Program-made: the position numbers and the translations under genes | Source: Neelides folsomi | Lineage: Eukaryota > Arthropoda > Collembola > Neelipleona > Neelidae | DNA length: 64,000 bases | NCBI GenBank assembly: GCA_034687125.1 | Contig: JAQGBZ010000119.1 | Coordinates: 1-64,000 of the forward strand | Direction: 5' to 3' | Notes under the pieces: model-generated | The model's input: only the letters and a program-made list of their open reading frames with translations | Told to the model about the DNA's origin: nothing | Database searches by the model: none | Part shown: positions 1-12,047 of the stretch, piece by piece | Layout: every line of letters starts with the position of its first letter | How positions within the stretch are numbered: the first letter of the stretch is position 1

Positions 1-751
1 AGCGAAATTTCACTTCATGGAGCACCATGGTGCTCCATGGAGCCTCAATTTTACAAGATAGCGATATGTTAGCCCATGGGAGCTCGTGGCACGTGTGGGT
101 GTATTATTGCTGTTGCCATTTTCTGTTGCTGTCATGTCGTAATTTTTATGAAAAATAAATCAAGATAAAAGATAAAATCCAGCTCCTATTATACTGATGC
201 TAATGAATATTAAGATAATAATAAAGCATGCATTTTAAACATCTTATTTATTAAACATTACTTTTATAATAAAAACCTACAAAAGGAGTAATTTCATATT
301 TGTACAAACATATAGGCTATATGATGAAATGATTATCAAAACAATTTTTATTTTAATTTGTACAAGGATTTATATACTATATTAGTTCCATCGTAATGTC
401 AAGTGAAAGTTAAATTGTCAAAGTGTTAATTCTTTCTTTCTGCAATTTTTTTTAAAAAAGCATCTTTGTTGTCGCTATACTTTTAAAAGGATTTTGATAG
501 TGATCCAAATGTTTCTAGTTTCAATATGATTCTTAGAAAAATATTGAAAAACAATTCCAACAATAAAATTTAATTAAATATGATCAATCACAAAAATTAA
601 CACAAATCTTACTGGCGTCTTTTTGGTATTTTCTGATATATAACCAGTAGATTCAGATCCAATTTTAAAGAGAACAATTTAATAAACCTATTTAAAATAC
701 AATATATTCATTATACTAATTAAAGAATTAAAGACAGATTACAAATTTCAA
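1..751. other. AT-rich flank with a perfect palindrome
   Basis: No gene is supported here. The only notable structure is a perfect 24-base palindrome at 16-39 with half-site CATGGAGCACCA, followed by a second CATGGG-rich stretch near 75-100. The rest is ordinary AT-rich sequence. It may hold the 5' exon and promoter of the small gene that begins near 770, because that gene lacks an in-frame start codon in its first visible exon. Confidence 0.5.
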
Positions 752-767
752 ATTTAATAGAGCAACG

Positions 768-1163
768 AGCAATCAGTTGCTGAAAATGGACCTGGATTTG
801 GACAACTTGTCCAGGGTCAAGCGATAGGAGCTGGTTTTGTACAACAAGGGCCATTTGGACCACCTTATGGACAAGGTTATGGAGCAGGGAATGGACCAAT
901 GGGAGGGACGTGGAACGCCATGGGACACGCCGATTATTGAGACTGAAGCCATGCGAGAACAAAGAAAACAAAGATTGAAATGTTGCTTGATCAGTAGAGA
1001 TATTGTCCCAATGATCGTGATTGTGGCTTTCATTGGTACCTTTGCAATTGTTATTCTTGTAGTAATGCTAGTTGTTGTACCAAACAGTGAAAAAGAATTT
1101 CATAATTCACGTCCAACTTTCCCTCCACGTCCAACTTGGCCATCTCGTCCTCCTCGACCTTAA
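768..1163 (+). pseudogene. small Gly/Pro-rich single-pass membrane protein, copy A (disturbed frame)
   Basis: Two overlapping frames together look like one small protein. The first, from about 768, reads a glycine/proline/glutamine-rich stretch (pieces such as GPFGPPYGQGYGAGNGP) and stops near 940. The second, in frame with 837-1163, carries EAMREQRKQRLKCC, then a strongly hydrophobic segment (PMIVIVAFIGTFAIVILVVM), then a Pro/Arg tail ending in PPRP. The related gene at about 6331-6596 has the same order (Gly/Pro/Tyr stretch, EEQRNQRKEQ basic motif, one membrane segment), so the two frames belong together and a frameshift near 905-940 separates them here. The first frame meets a stop at about 757 with no ATG, so an upstream exon spliced to an AG near 767 is likely. 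A second reading is that the ORF at 837-1163 is used as it stands. I do not recognise the family or know its function. Confidence 0.45.
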
Positions 1164-1960
1164 GAAGACCAATGATAATGGATCAGGTGTAATTTAATTA
1201 AGAATGATAATTTCTAAGTTTAACATCATATGAGTAAATTGATTTTCATCTATTTCTAAATAAAATTCCAAAATATGGCGAGATCTCATAAAAAGAATTG
1301 AATGATTTTGATTGTAATTCATTTGTTCATTAAAATATATGTAATAAATGCATTTATGTCTTTAATCAAGTCCCAATTATACCAATTAATGATTTTTTTT
1401 TAAATGCTTCATATTAATTGACTTTATCTTGAATAATGTATATAGAGTACTTTTATGAAATTTATGTGATTTTAATGTTCAACTACAGTTGGAGCTATAA
1501 AATAAGTAAACAGGTATAAATATTTTTTAAATAGATGACAATCGGATAATAATAGTATTATAGAATATTGGATAAATGAATAAATTATTTTAAATGTAAC
1601 GTTATAAGAATTTCAAGTTATTTTTGTCCAATACGATACAATTCAATTCTGTTGGCTGATCCCTGCGATAGTTTTAAACTCTATCTCTTCCTTGACTTAA
1701 AAAATTTAATAATTTCTTTTCTATAATTTCTTTTCTAAAATAAAATTAAACTAATTAAGATGTATCTACAATCGTAAGTTTGGAATTTATTGTACAAAAA
1801 TCAAATTTCATTTTATCCGTTTAAGTACCTATTAACTAGCATTATTAATTTATTCAAAAATTATTGTATTACAAATTCACTTTCATTTATTCATGTCATT
1901 GTGTAAAGGATAGCGGGCAAAAATGACAAAGATTTAAAGTGAACTAAATCTATTTTAATA

Positions 1961-4900
1961 ATGGATTTTAAGAATATGAATTTATTGAAACGACAAGTAC
2001 GAGCATTTGCTAATGATGGCCTAATTGAAAAAGGCGAAAAATTATTTTGTTCCATATGCAACAAGCGAGTGTCAACCTTTAGATCAACAATTTTGAATCA
2101 TTTAAAAAGTAAACTTCATATGAGAAATTTAGGTAAAAATCGTTTTAATTATATTTACATTTATTATACATTTTTATCAATTTATACAGGATATTGTAGA
2201 AGTATTTAATATATATTAGAACGAATATTTTAATAATTTATTTTTATATAACTTTAATTATTGATTTTAATATAAATAGCTAAAGCAAACTGCCCAATTG
2301 AAACTCAAACTCAATTTGGTTCTGGAGTTGAATTTTCCATTCCAATTATAAAAAATGAAGACGTCACATCATTTAAAAGGCCAATTAACATCCATCAAAA
2401 CTATAAATCCAATTTTCCAATTACAAGTCAAGTAGAAAATGGTTATTTGAATTGCTTAATCTGTGGATCTCCTAATTCCGTTGTGTTATGGGGAGATGAA
2501 CTTGACTTTTGCCATTCTTTCTGCCTTCTTTTTTCTCTTAATGAAAATAATTATTTAAATGAATTGCAAGAAGCCGCTTATTGCCAAATGTGTATACAAT
2601 TCATTCAGAGCAATTCTCCAATTATTGAACAGTTTAGAAAACTTGAAAATGAAATTCATTCAATTCAAAATAAAGTTAAAAGTTTATTTCAAGCAAGGCA
2701 GAAATCAATTTTGAGTCCACGAGATTTACGAAAAAACTTAATCGACAATTTATGTAAAGGTAAAGTCAAAATTGCTATTAATCATTAATTTAATAAATCT
2801 ATTAAATAAACCTTGATTTAATGTTCTTTAAAAATTACAGATTTGGATTTAAGTGTAAATTCTCGTCAAGCAGAAATTGTTAAAGAATTCCAATCAATCC
2901 AGAATCCAAAAATTATATCTCAAAATCTCATAAATGATGAAACTGAAAACGAAGCTAATGAAGTTTACGGATCTTTAATTACAATTTCGGAAAATGAAAA
3001 CACAAAAGTAAAGGTTGAAATATTAGATAACGAAAATGATTCAAGCGGAGAAGATCGTTGTCCACAATCTCCACAATTTGCTTCTTGTGATTCTGACACT
3101 GATTATGAATTAAGTCGATCTAAACATGAGGAGTCAAAAAGAAATGAAGATCCTGAATTTCAACCACAACTGCCAAATCACTGGAAAAGGTGAATTGGTT
3201 GATAAAAAGCAAAAACTTTACCATTTTTTGTTCTAATTTCTGTTTTATATTAAAACCATTTTACTTTAATTTAATGTGCTTGTAAAATAATTTTAGGAAG
3301 AGAACTCGAATCGAATCAACAATGTACACACACAATCTTATTCGACTTTATGTAAAAGATGGATTTATCCTTAAAGATGGAGAATTACATTGTTCATTTT
3401 GTTCAAAATGTTTTCAAACTCATGTTGGTGCTTTGAAATCAACTATTGAGAAACACATTAATTCAAAAAAGCATCAGATAAATAGCAATGGTAAATGTTT
3501 ATAAAAATCTTAAAAAATTTTTTTATTTAAATTCAAAACTCTTCAATCATTTTTATGATTTAGCCGAAGAGCAAATATTGAACTTTTCAACTGTTGATTC
3601 TTGGGGAATTGGAAAGGAATTTCCTACGAATTTAACAAAGTACCAAATGGATCAAATTAGCCGAAGAGCCGAAGCGTTTGCTGAGAACGGTGTTGTTGAA
3701 AAAGATTCACAATTATTTTGCAGCGTCTGTGATTTAGCCCTTAATTACAAAAAGTCAACCATACAAGAACACATTGTTTCGGAAAATCATACCAGAAATG
3801 TGCATATTTTAAGTAAGAGTTTTCCTAATAATAATTTCATATTACAAACAATTAGTATGTATATTCGATATAAAAGTTATATGTGGTATTTATTTAAAAT
3901 TTAATCACATATTTCATAGATTTGAGTAAAGTCGATCTTATGAACTACGATGAGATTAATTTATCAATTACAGAAAATGTTTTACAAGCTCCATTAAAAG
4001 ATTTAGAGTTTCATAAAAGGTAGCAATATATACAATATACTTATCATATTGTATTTCGTATCTTAAATAATAAAAAATATTAAAGAATGTAAGTGATATT
4101 TAAAGCAATTTGTTCTTTCAGATCAAAATCGAAACTCCCCTGGGAATTGAAACATTTGACCGAGAGTCAAATTAATTACTTAAAGCAAGACGCTCTTAAG
4201 AGAAACTCATTTATTCCTTTAACTAAAATCGAAGAACTCACTCCACAACAATTAACAGAAGCAATGAATTCTGAACCCAAAAGAAAGTTTCATAGAACCA
4301 CATTAGAATTCCGATCTCTTGGGGTTAAACGCCCTCAACCAATAAAAGTCTTAAAAAGAGGAGCTAAAAATTTCCGTTGTCCATATGAAAATTGTTTCTA
4401 TTCAGCTAAAACTGAATTGTCCCTTAATGGACATATCAATTGGAAACATAAGAAAGTGAAAGGGAGTCCTCACATTTGCCCAACTTGTTCACAAACATTT
4501 AAAACTATGTCAAGTCTTCAAATTCATGTGGAAGTTCAACATTTGGGAAATTCCTATTCTTGTGAAGTTTGTGGGAATTCTTACAAGTCGACATTTCATT
4601 TGAATCTCCATAAGAAAAGATATCATTCAGAGAAGAAGAGGGAAAAAGAATTATGCACAATATGTGGAAAATCTTATAGATTTCTTGAGTCAGTTAAATT
4701 AAATTATTATTTAATTATTCTAATGTTAGCAAAATAATATTAGATATCCTTTTCAGATTGTTAGCTATAAATTCTGATTAATTGATCTGTATTAAAATTA
4801 AAATTAAATAGAACATTTTCTTTAAATTTTACAGACTACACAAATTGGAACATTGGGAAGAAGGCGATGGAAATTTCCCATGTGATGTTTGCAGTGCAAC

Positions 4901-5625
4901 TTATAAAAATTCAAAACTTTTGCAATTTCACAAACAACGATTACACGCTGCACCTGGAAGTGAACTTGTAAATTGTGAAAATAAAGATTGTGATATGAAA
5001 TTTAGTAAGTTGATTATATTATAATTATTTTATTATCGATTTTATAAAATAGTATTTTGTTTTAAACCAAGTTATGCAGATAGAATAATAATTATAAATT
5101 GATGATAATTTTATAAACTTTGTTGGTGTTTTTAATATTTTTATAGTTAATCTCTATCATATGCGGATGCATTCGAGAAAAGTCCATAAAGAGAAAAAAT
5201 ACGCGTGTCCTCAATGTAATGAAAAGTTCAGCGTTCCTTCTGTTCTACAAAAACACATCACAATCCGCCATGAGGAATTTAAACGATTTGGATGTGACTA
5301 TCCCGAGTGTGAGAAAAGATTCAAATTTAAATATGATTTGAAAGTTCATCGAAATGTTGTTCATTCAACAGAAATGCCTTTTATTTGCCACATTTGCTCA
5401 ATGCCTTTTAAGACTAAATCACATTTGAGAAGACATCTGACATGCCATTCAGACGAACGACCTTTCATTTGCGAAATCTGTGGAGATTCATTCAAAAATA
5501 AAGGTTATCTTGTTTTCCATATGAAAGGAGTTCACGAAGGACTGTATAAACCAAATAAGAATCCTGTTAAAAGGAGAAGCACGAAGAATTTTGCAGATAA
5601 GCCATCGCCTTTCATATTGCATTAA
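1961..5625 (+). CDS. CGGBP1-like / ZAD-like / C2H2 zinc-finger protein, copy A
   Basis: A nine-exon gene by my reading: 1961-2132, 2280-2759, 2841-3189, 3297-3490, 3564-3812, 3920-4019, 4122-4688, 4835-5004, 5147-5625 (919 residues). All introns are GT-AG and phases agree. Order of domains: one CGGBP1-like finger (LFCSICNKR...HLKSKLH), a ZAD-like cysteine domain (CLIC ... CQMC followed by a helix), an acidic linker, two more CGGBP1-like fingers (HCSFC..., LFCSVC...), a basic stretch, then about ten C2H2 fingers to the C-terminus. CGGBP1-type fingers are also found in transposase-derived DNA-binding proteins, and ZAD domains in arthropod C2H2 factors mediate dimerisation, so this is most likely a nuclear DNA-binding regulator. 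Its DNA target is unknown. The gene is one member of a tandem pair with the gene at 7208-11978. The start is the first ATG of the finger exon, and an unseen upstream exon is possible because copy B has one. Confidence 0.82.
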
Positions 5626-5684
5626 CCATTAGTTTAGAGTCTAATTTAGACCCAACAAAATGTCAATGGTTTTTATTTGAGTAT

Positions 5685-5690
5685 AATAAA
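5685..5690 (+). promoter_or_regulatory. polyadenylation signal of zinc-finger gene copy A
   Basis: An AATAAA hexamer lies 60 bases after the stop codon of the copy A zinc-finger gene, a usual spacing for a 3' end signal. Confidence 0.55.
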
Positions 5691-6300
5691 TACGAGAATT
5701 TAAACAAATTGTTAGTCATGTGGATTTTTATTATTACGTTAAAAACTTTACTAAAAATATTTAGAATTCTATATATTTACATAAAAGAGCGAACTTTTTA
5801 GTAAACCAACAAAATAATTGGCAAAATAGTCACAGGTAATTTTCTTAATAAAGTTTATATTTAAGTCATTAAAAATAATTATTGTTGTATGGTTAATATT
5901 GATACATAATATATAAAGACTGTATAAATACAGTCTGTAGTTAATGGTATTGGTACATGTATGGTTTAAACTCCGAGTATCATATTTTAATAAAGATTAA
6001 AGTTAATGAATTTCAAAATATCATAATTAGATTAATGAGTTCTTCGATATTTAATAATAAAACCAATAAAAATACATAAAATGTTAAATAGGTTTAAAGT
6101 TTAAATTGTTCGTTTGTAAATGAAGTCAAACAACGACGGCTTTTTGGTGGATCGGAAACAAATCTTGTGAATTCACAAGTAAATTAACTTGATAATATTT
6201 ATAATCAAAATCAAAACTTTAAAACAATTAAAATCAAAAAATAATTATTCAAAATAACAACAATAATTTCTTTCCGCTTAAACTTTGGTCAAAAAATAAC
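5691..6300. other. intergenic spacer between duplicated blocks
   Basis: AT-rich sequence with no coding signal. It contains a perfect 16-base palindrome CTTGTGAATTCACAAG at 6164-6179. It separates the end of block A from the small membrane-protein gene that opens block B, so the junction of the tandem duplication should lie here or close by. Confidence 0.5.
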
Positions 6301-6330
6301 ATGTTAAATACTTTTGGTAGGATCCACCAT

Positions 6331-6596
6331 CACCATATTGGCAAGGATAAGGACCAACGTATAACGCTAACGCTTCAGCCGGCGTCGTTCAACCTCCAAT
6401 CCTGATGTTAACGGAAGAACAAAGAAATCAGCGAAAAGAACAAATGAAAACGGCAATTCAATGTGGAGTTTGCTATAATACTTTCATGTTGGGCATTTTT
6501 TATTTCATCTTCTTTGTTGGTCCTATCATATTTTTGGCTATTGGTTTGCCAATTGTTTTGAAAATGGAAGAGGAGGAGAAAGAATCAAAACAATGA
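6331..6596 (+). pseudogene. small single-pass membrane protein, copy B (in-frame stop upstream)
   Basis: The ORF from ATG 6405 encodes 63 residues: a charged head (EEQRNQRKEQMK), cysteines in IQCGVC, a hydrophobic segment (GIFYFIFFVGPIIFLAIGLP) and an acidic tail. Reading the same frame upstream gives a Pro/Tyr/Gly stretch (PPSPYWQG, one TAA, then GPTYNANASAGVVQPP) that matches the Gly/Pro head of the gene at 768-1163. So the ancestral protein was probably longer and a TAA now interrupts it near 6348. The short version could still be made from ATG 6405 as a small membrane protein, so it may be a remodelled gene and not dead. An AATAAA follows at about 6727. Function unknown. Confidence 0.45.
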
Positions 6597-6599
6597 ACA

Positions 6600-7207
6600 A
6601 CAAAAAGAAGTTAATGTTTGATAAGAATTTAAATTATTTTCCTAGACCATATTATTCATTGTTTTAAATATGATGGGAAGGTTTAAAGCTATTAACTAAT
6701 CAACATTGCATTGTTATATTTTGTTCAATAAATAAAAGTGTTTAATCCAAAATCAAGCCAAAGAGAAGGTAATTTATTAATACACAGGCACAATTAACAA
6801 ACACCAATATGAACAATTGTCCATTGCAATACAATTTCAATATATTCGACTGATACATGCGATAGTTTTAAATCATTGCACAAAATAGAGCAAAAGAAAA
6901 GGAACAGAAACAGTACATAATTTTGCCAAAATATCAATCAGTTAAATTGACAATTGTTGAAGTTTGAATGATTAAAAAGAAAAATTTAAGTTTGAAAGTG
7001 AATTATAAATTTTATTTTTCATTTTAATCAAAATTTTAATGTATGATTAAAATTTGCTCATTGTATCAATGTTTTAATAATAATTGAAAAGAAGGTTGAA
7101 GGATTGAAGGCAAGTCCTTATGAAATCTTATGATGAATTATAAAAAAAAATTGTTAATTAAATAGAGGTTAATTTGTAAATTACACAATTTTGCAAATCA
7201 TTAGCTC
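6600..7207. other. spacer upstream of zinc-finger gene copy B
   Basis: AT-rich sequence between the small membrane-protein gene and the first exon of zinc-finger copy B. No gene seen. It presumably holds the copy B promoter, but I cannot name a TATA box or initiator with confidence. Confidence 0.4.
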
Positions 7208-10200
7208 ATGGCATCACCAAAAAGGCGAGCAGGAAGATATGCCTCGAATGGCGTAACAGAGATTGACGGGGATTTATATTGCAAATATTGTCAAAAACCT
7301 CTTCAAAATAAAAAATCGTCAATCGATGCTCATATTAAATCCAATATTCACCTTATTTGTATGAATAGTAAGTAAACTAATAATTAACACTATTATACTA
7401 TCATTAAATAATTTTACTAAATAATTTTATAATTAAAATATTTAATACACACGCAATATACCTATTAATGTTTAATTGCATATTGGCATATTTTATAGCT
7501 GGACAAGAGACAGATTTATCTGCTTCAACTATGGATTTAAAGAATTTGACTCTAGTTAAACGCCAAGCACTACAATTTGCCAAAGAAGGGCTTATCCAAA
7601 TTGGAGAAGAATTGTTTTGTTCATTTTGCGAAAAGCCAATTCAAACTAGAAGATCGACAATTTTGAATCATCTGAAAAGTAAACTTCATATACGAAATTC
7701 AGGTAAAAAAGTTTAAAATATTTTTAGAATTTAATAAGTTTGAGTAGATAAGATTTTATGACTAAAACTTTAATCCTTGATTTTATTAAATTTAGAGTTG
7801 TCTGTTGAAAACAACCCAGATGAAACTAAAACTCAAAATGACCTTCTGACTGAAATTTCAATTCCTATCGTTGAAAAGGATGGAATTGTCAATTCGGTTA
7901 AAAAGCCAATTTATAGAAATTTAAACACAACTACCTTCCCAATTTCGAGTCGAATTGCAAATGATCATTTGAATTGCTTAATCTGTGGATCTCCTAATTC
8001 CGTTGTGTTATGGGGAGATGAACTTGGCTTTTGCCATTCTTTCTGCCTTCTTTTTTCTCTTAATGAAAATAATTATTTAAATGAATTGCAAGAAGCCGCT
8101 TATTGCCAAATGTGTGTTCAATTCATTCAGAGCAATTCTTCAATTATTGAACAGTTTAGAAAACTTGAAAATGAAATTCATTCGATGCAAAATAAAATTA
8201 AAAGTTTATTTCAAGCAAGGCAAAAATCAATTCCGAGCTCACATGTTTTACAAAGAACCTTAATCGAAAATTTGTGCAAAGGTAAAGCCAAAATCTTTGT
8301 TAATACAGATATAATAAGCCATTAAAAAATTGGTTCAATATATTTTATACTTATTAAAAGTATCTTTAAATTCTTTTAAAATCTTTTTTAGATTTGAATT
8401 TAGGATTCTATTATACTGAAGTTGTTGATGAAACTCAATCAATCCAAAATCCAAATATCGAATTGCTAAATCTAAATGTGACAAATGATGATATTCCTGG
8501 ATTTGAAGATCAAGTTAACGAATCAATGCGGATTATGTTAAATGAAGAAGCGAAAGTCAAAGTTGAAATTTTACAGAATAATGAAAATTGCTCAAATGAA
8601 GAAGATTCATCTCTCCAATCTCCACAATTTGAAGCCTGTGATTCTGACACTGATTTTGAATTTAATAGTCCAACTAAACTAGCAGAGCCAAAAAGAAATC
8701 TCGATCCAGATTTTCAGCCACAATTACCAAATCCTGATAAAATGTTACACTATTATATATTCTTATTTATTATTATATATAAACTTTTATCATTCTGTTA
8801 TACCTTCATTTCGTCTATTATAAATAATTTTTAGGAAGTTTACTCGATTCGAATCAAGAGTTAATTCATATAGCCGGCAATTCAGAAAAAATGGGTTTGT
8901 TAATAAAGATGGAGAATTATTTTGTTCATTCTGCTCAAAATATTTTGGCATGAGAAGATCCATCATACTGAAACATATTGAATCAAAATTGCATCAGAGA
9001 AATTGCAATGGTAAAAATCTTTAAGAATTAAAATCGTATTTGTTTTTAATAATCATTTCTATCATAGTCGTAATTTTAACCAACACTTTCTTTTAATTAT
9101 TTGCTGTAGTTGAAGAACAAATATTGAACATTGCACCTGTCGATTCTTGGGGAATTGGAAAGGAATTTCCATCGAATTTGACCAAATTCCAAATGGCTCA
9201 AATCAGCCGACGAGCTCAAGAATTCACCGACTACGGTGTTGTTGAAAAAGATTCACAATTATTTTGCAGTGTCTGTGACTTAAAACCTCTTAATTACAAA
9301 AAGTCAATCATTCAAACACACGTTATTTCGGAGAAGCATAGAAGAAATGTTCAAATTTTAAGTAAGAAGAATTTAACTCATAACATTTAGGTTTAGTAAA
9401 CTTAAGCATTTAACAATTGTCATTTGTTTGTATAAAGACGAGAAGAATTTGGCAAATCAGCAACCCATACTAAATATTCCTAGCGATTTCAGTGTCCAAA
9501 ATCAGATTAGTAATTCAACACTCGTAGAAAATGATGGACAAGTTCCATTGAATGTGATTACTTCCGATGTTTTAAATCCTTTTGTGAGCCATAAAAGGTA
9601 ATCTACATAATGATAACTTGCAACAAAATCACATCATTAACAACATCAACAAGAATCTAATTAAAAATTATTATTAAATTATTAATGGATAAATTAAATT
9701 AAATATTGAACATCGTAATTAATTTTCATCATAATTAATTGTTTTTCAGTCATAAGAATAATAAGAAACTTCCCTGGGAGTTGAAACGTTTAACCGAGAA
9801 GCAATTAAATTATTTAAAGGAAAATTCTCTTAAGAGAAACTCATTTATTCTTTTAACTAAAATTGAAGATCTCACTCCACAACAATTAACAGAAGCAAAG
9901 AATTCTGTACCGAAAAAAAGGAAGGGAAGAACCACACGAGAATTTCGATCTCTTGGAGTTCGTCCCCCTCCACCGATTCGAATATTAAAAAGAGGAGTCA
10001 AAAATTTCCATTGCCCTTATGAAAATTGTTTCCATTCAGCCAAAACTGAATTGTCCCTTTCTGGACACATCAATTGGAAGCATAAGGAAATCAAAGGAAG
10101 TCATTACATTTGCCCAATTTGTTCACAAGTGTTTAACTCCATTTGGAATCTTCAAGTTCATGTTGATGTTCATCACAAAGGAAATTCTTACACTTGTGAT

Positions 10201-11978
10201 GTTTGTGGGAAAAGTTACAAATCTCTCGTCTATTTGAATCTCCACATGAGGAGATATCATTCAGAGAACAAGAAGGAAAAAGAACTTTGCCCAACTTGTG
10301 GAAAATCCTATTTGTTTATTGAGTCAGTTAAATAAACTTATAATTATTAAATAATTTAATATATAACAAATTAAATTGAATAGATTATGTTTTGATAAGT
10401 GATGGTTCGAATACCATTTTTCACTATTCGTCGAATATCGAATAGTTCAGATATGGTTTCGAATCGAATATCAAATATTCGTTAAATATTCGTTTAATTA
10501 TTCGAATATATACCACCCACTAAGTTAATGTAATAAGCTAGAAAACGTTCGCACATAGACACAAAACATTTTTTATTTAATAGTTAAAAAACAATTCTTG
10601 CTAGAACACTGAAAAAATATTTAATTTAAGTTCAAAATTTCTTAAGTTTTAGAAAATATAATCCGAATTTTAAAATAATTTTAAAGTTAGCCGTTGAGGT
10701 TCGCGTATCTCCAAAACTTTAAATTCTAAATGAAGAAAAAGTGAATGTGAGAAAACGATTTAAAAAATTTAAGGCGTCTTTAAAATGAAATATCATGTTT
10801 AAGGAGATTTACTATAACATTAACAATGTAAGCATTCAAGTGAATGACTTTTTCCAACAGAAATTAATTAATTTCACAAAAATAATCAAATAATTCCATT
10901 TTTGTATATTCTTTCCTTTTTTAAATGATTTTGTGTAATTTATTATCATAAATTACTGTTTAAATATAAAAATTATATAAATTGAATTCAAATATTATTC
11001 TTTCGATTACTCGTCGAATATTCGTCGTATATTCGAAAAAGTTCATTTTGCTTTCGAATATTCGAACCGCATTCGAATGCCGAATACCGAATATATTCGT
11101 ATTTGAACCATCACTAGTTTTGATGATTATTCATTTTCTAATTAATTATTTATTATGAGTCGTAAATGATTTTAATCTTTAATAATTACAAAATTTTAAT
11201 ATTTACAGACGACACAAATTGGAACATTGGGAAGAAGGCGATGGAAATTTCCCATGTGATGTTTGCAGTGCAACTTATAAAAATTCAAAACTTTTGGAAT
11301 TTCATAAACAACGAGCTCATGCTGGCCCTGACAATGTTCTTGTTGATTGTGAACAAGAACATTGTCATATGAAATTTAGTAAGTTGATTTTATTTACATA
11401 GAGCTTAACTGTTCAAATAATTAAATTTCTTGTAATCCAAGTTAAGCTTTATTATCTAGGTATTGCGCAATTTTCAGATATTGTTTAATATTTCCTATTT
11501 TTTCATTTTTATAGTTAATAACTATCAAATGCGGATGCATTTAAGAAAAGTTCATAAAGAGAAATTATACTCTTGTCCTCAATGTGATGAAAAATTCAGC
11601 GTTCCTTCAGTTCTCCAAAAGCACATCACAATCCGCCATGAGGATTTTAAACGATTTGAATGTAACTATCCTGAGTGTGATAAAAAATTCAAATTCAAGG
11701 CCGATTTAAAAAAGCATCAAAATATTGTTCATTCGGATGAAATGCCTTTTATTTGTCACGTTTGTTCAATGCCTTTTAAAACGAAGTCACATTTAAGAAG
11801 ACATCTGACATGTCATTCAGACGAACGACCTTTCATTTGCGAAGTTTGTGGAGATTCATTCAAACATAAAGGTTATCTTGTTTACCATATGAGAGGAGTT
11901 CATGAAGGTTTGTATAAACCAAATGAGAATCCCGCCATTAGAAGAAGAACTAACAAGAATCCTGTAATTAGAAGATGA
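7208..11978 (+). CDS. CGGBP1-like / ZAD-like / C2H2 zinc-finger protein, copy B
   Basis: A ten-exon gene by my reading: 7208-7367, 7499-7702, 7796-8281, 8392-8743, 8835-9010, 9110-9361, 9438-9597, 9750-10322, 11209-11378, 11515-11978 (998 residues, all GT-AG, phases consistent). It repeats the plan of the gene at 1961-5625: CGGBP1-like finger, ZAD-like domain (CLIC ... CQMC), acidic linker, two CGGBP1-like fingers, then about ten C2H2 fingers. It adds an extra N-terminal exon at 7208-7367 whose protein begins MASPKRRAGRY and holds a fourth CGGBP1-like finger (YCKYCQKP...HIKSNIH). The penultimate intron (10323-11208) is about 740 bases longer than in copy A because a MITE sits in it. The frame is open throughout, so both copies look functional. 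Expected role: sequence-specific nuclear DNA binding; target unknown. Confidence 0.83.
10389..11124. mobile_element. hAT-type MITE with 8 bp target duplication, inside an intron
   Basis: The element spans 10397-11116 (720 bp). It is flanked by an exact 8-base direct repeat GTTTTGAT (10389-10396 and 11117-11124). Its ends are inverted repeats of about 17 bases, AGTGATGGTTC followed by AATAC, with few mismatches. The subterminal parts are packed with copies of the motif TTCGAATA and relatives on both sides, as expected for hAT transposase binding regions. No transposase ORF is present, so it is non-autonomous. The 8-base duplication and the TAGTGATG-type terminus assign it to the hAT superfamily. 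It lies in the intron of zinc-finger copy B and is absent from the matching 146 bp intron of copy A. Confidence 0.88.
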
Positions 11979-12047
11979 AGAACAAATAAATTTTCACATT
12001 CACCTTTCTCTTAACAATTTTTTAAAATATATATTTAAATGATTTTC

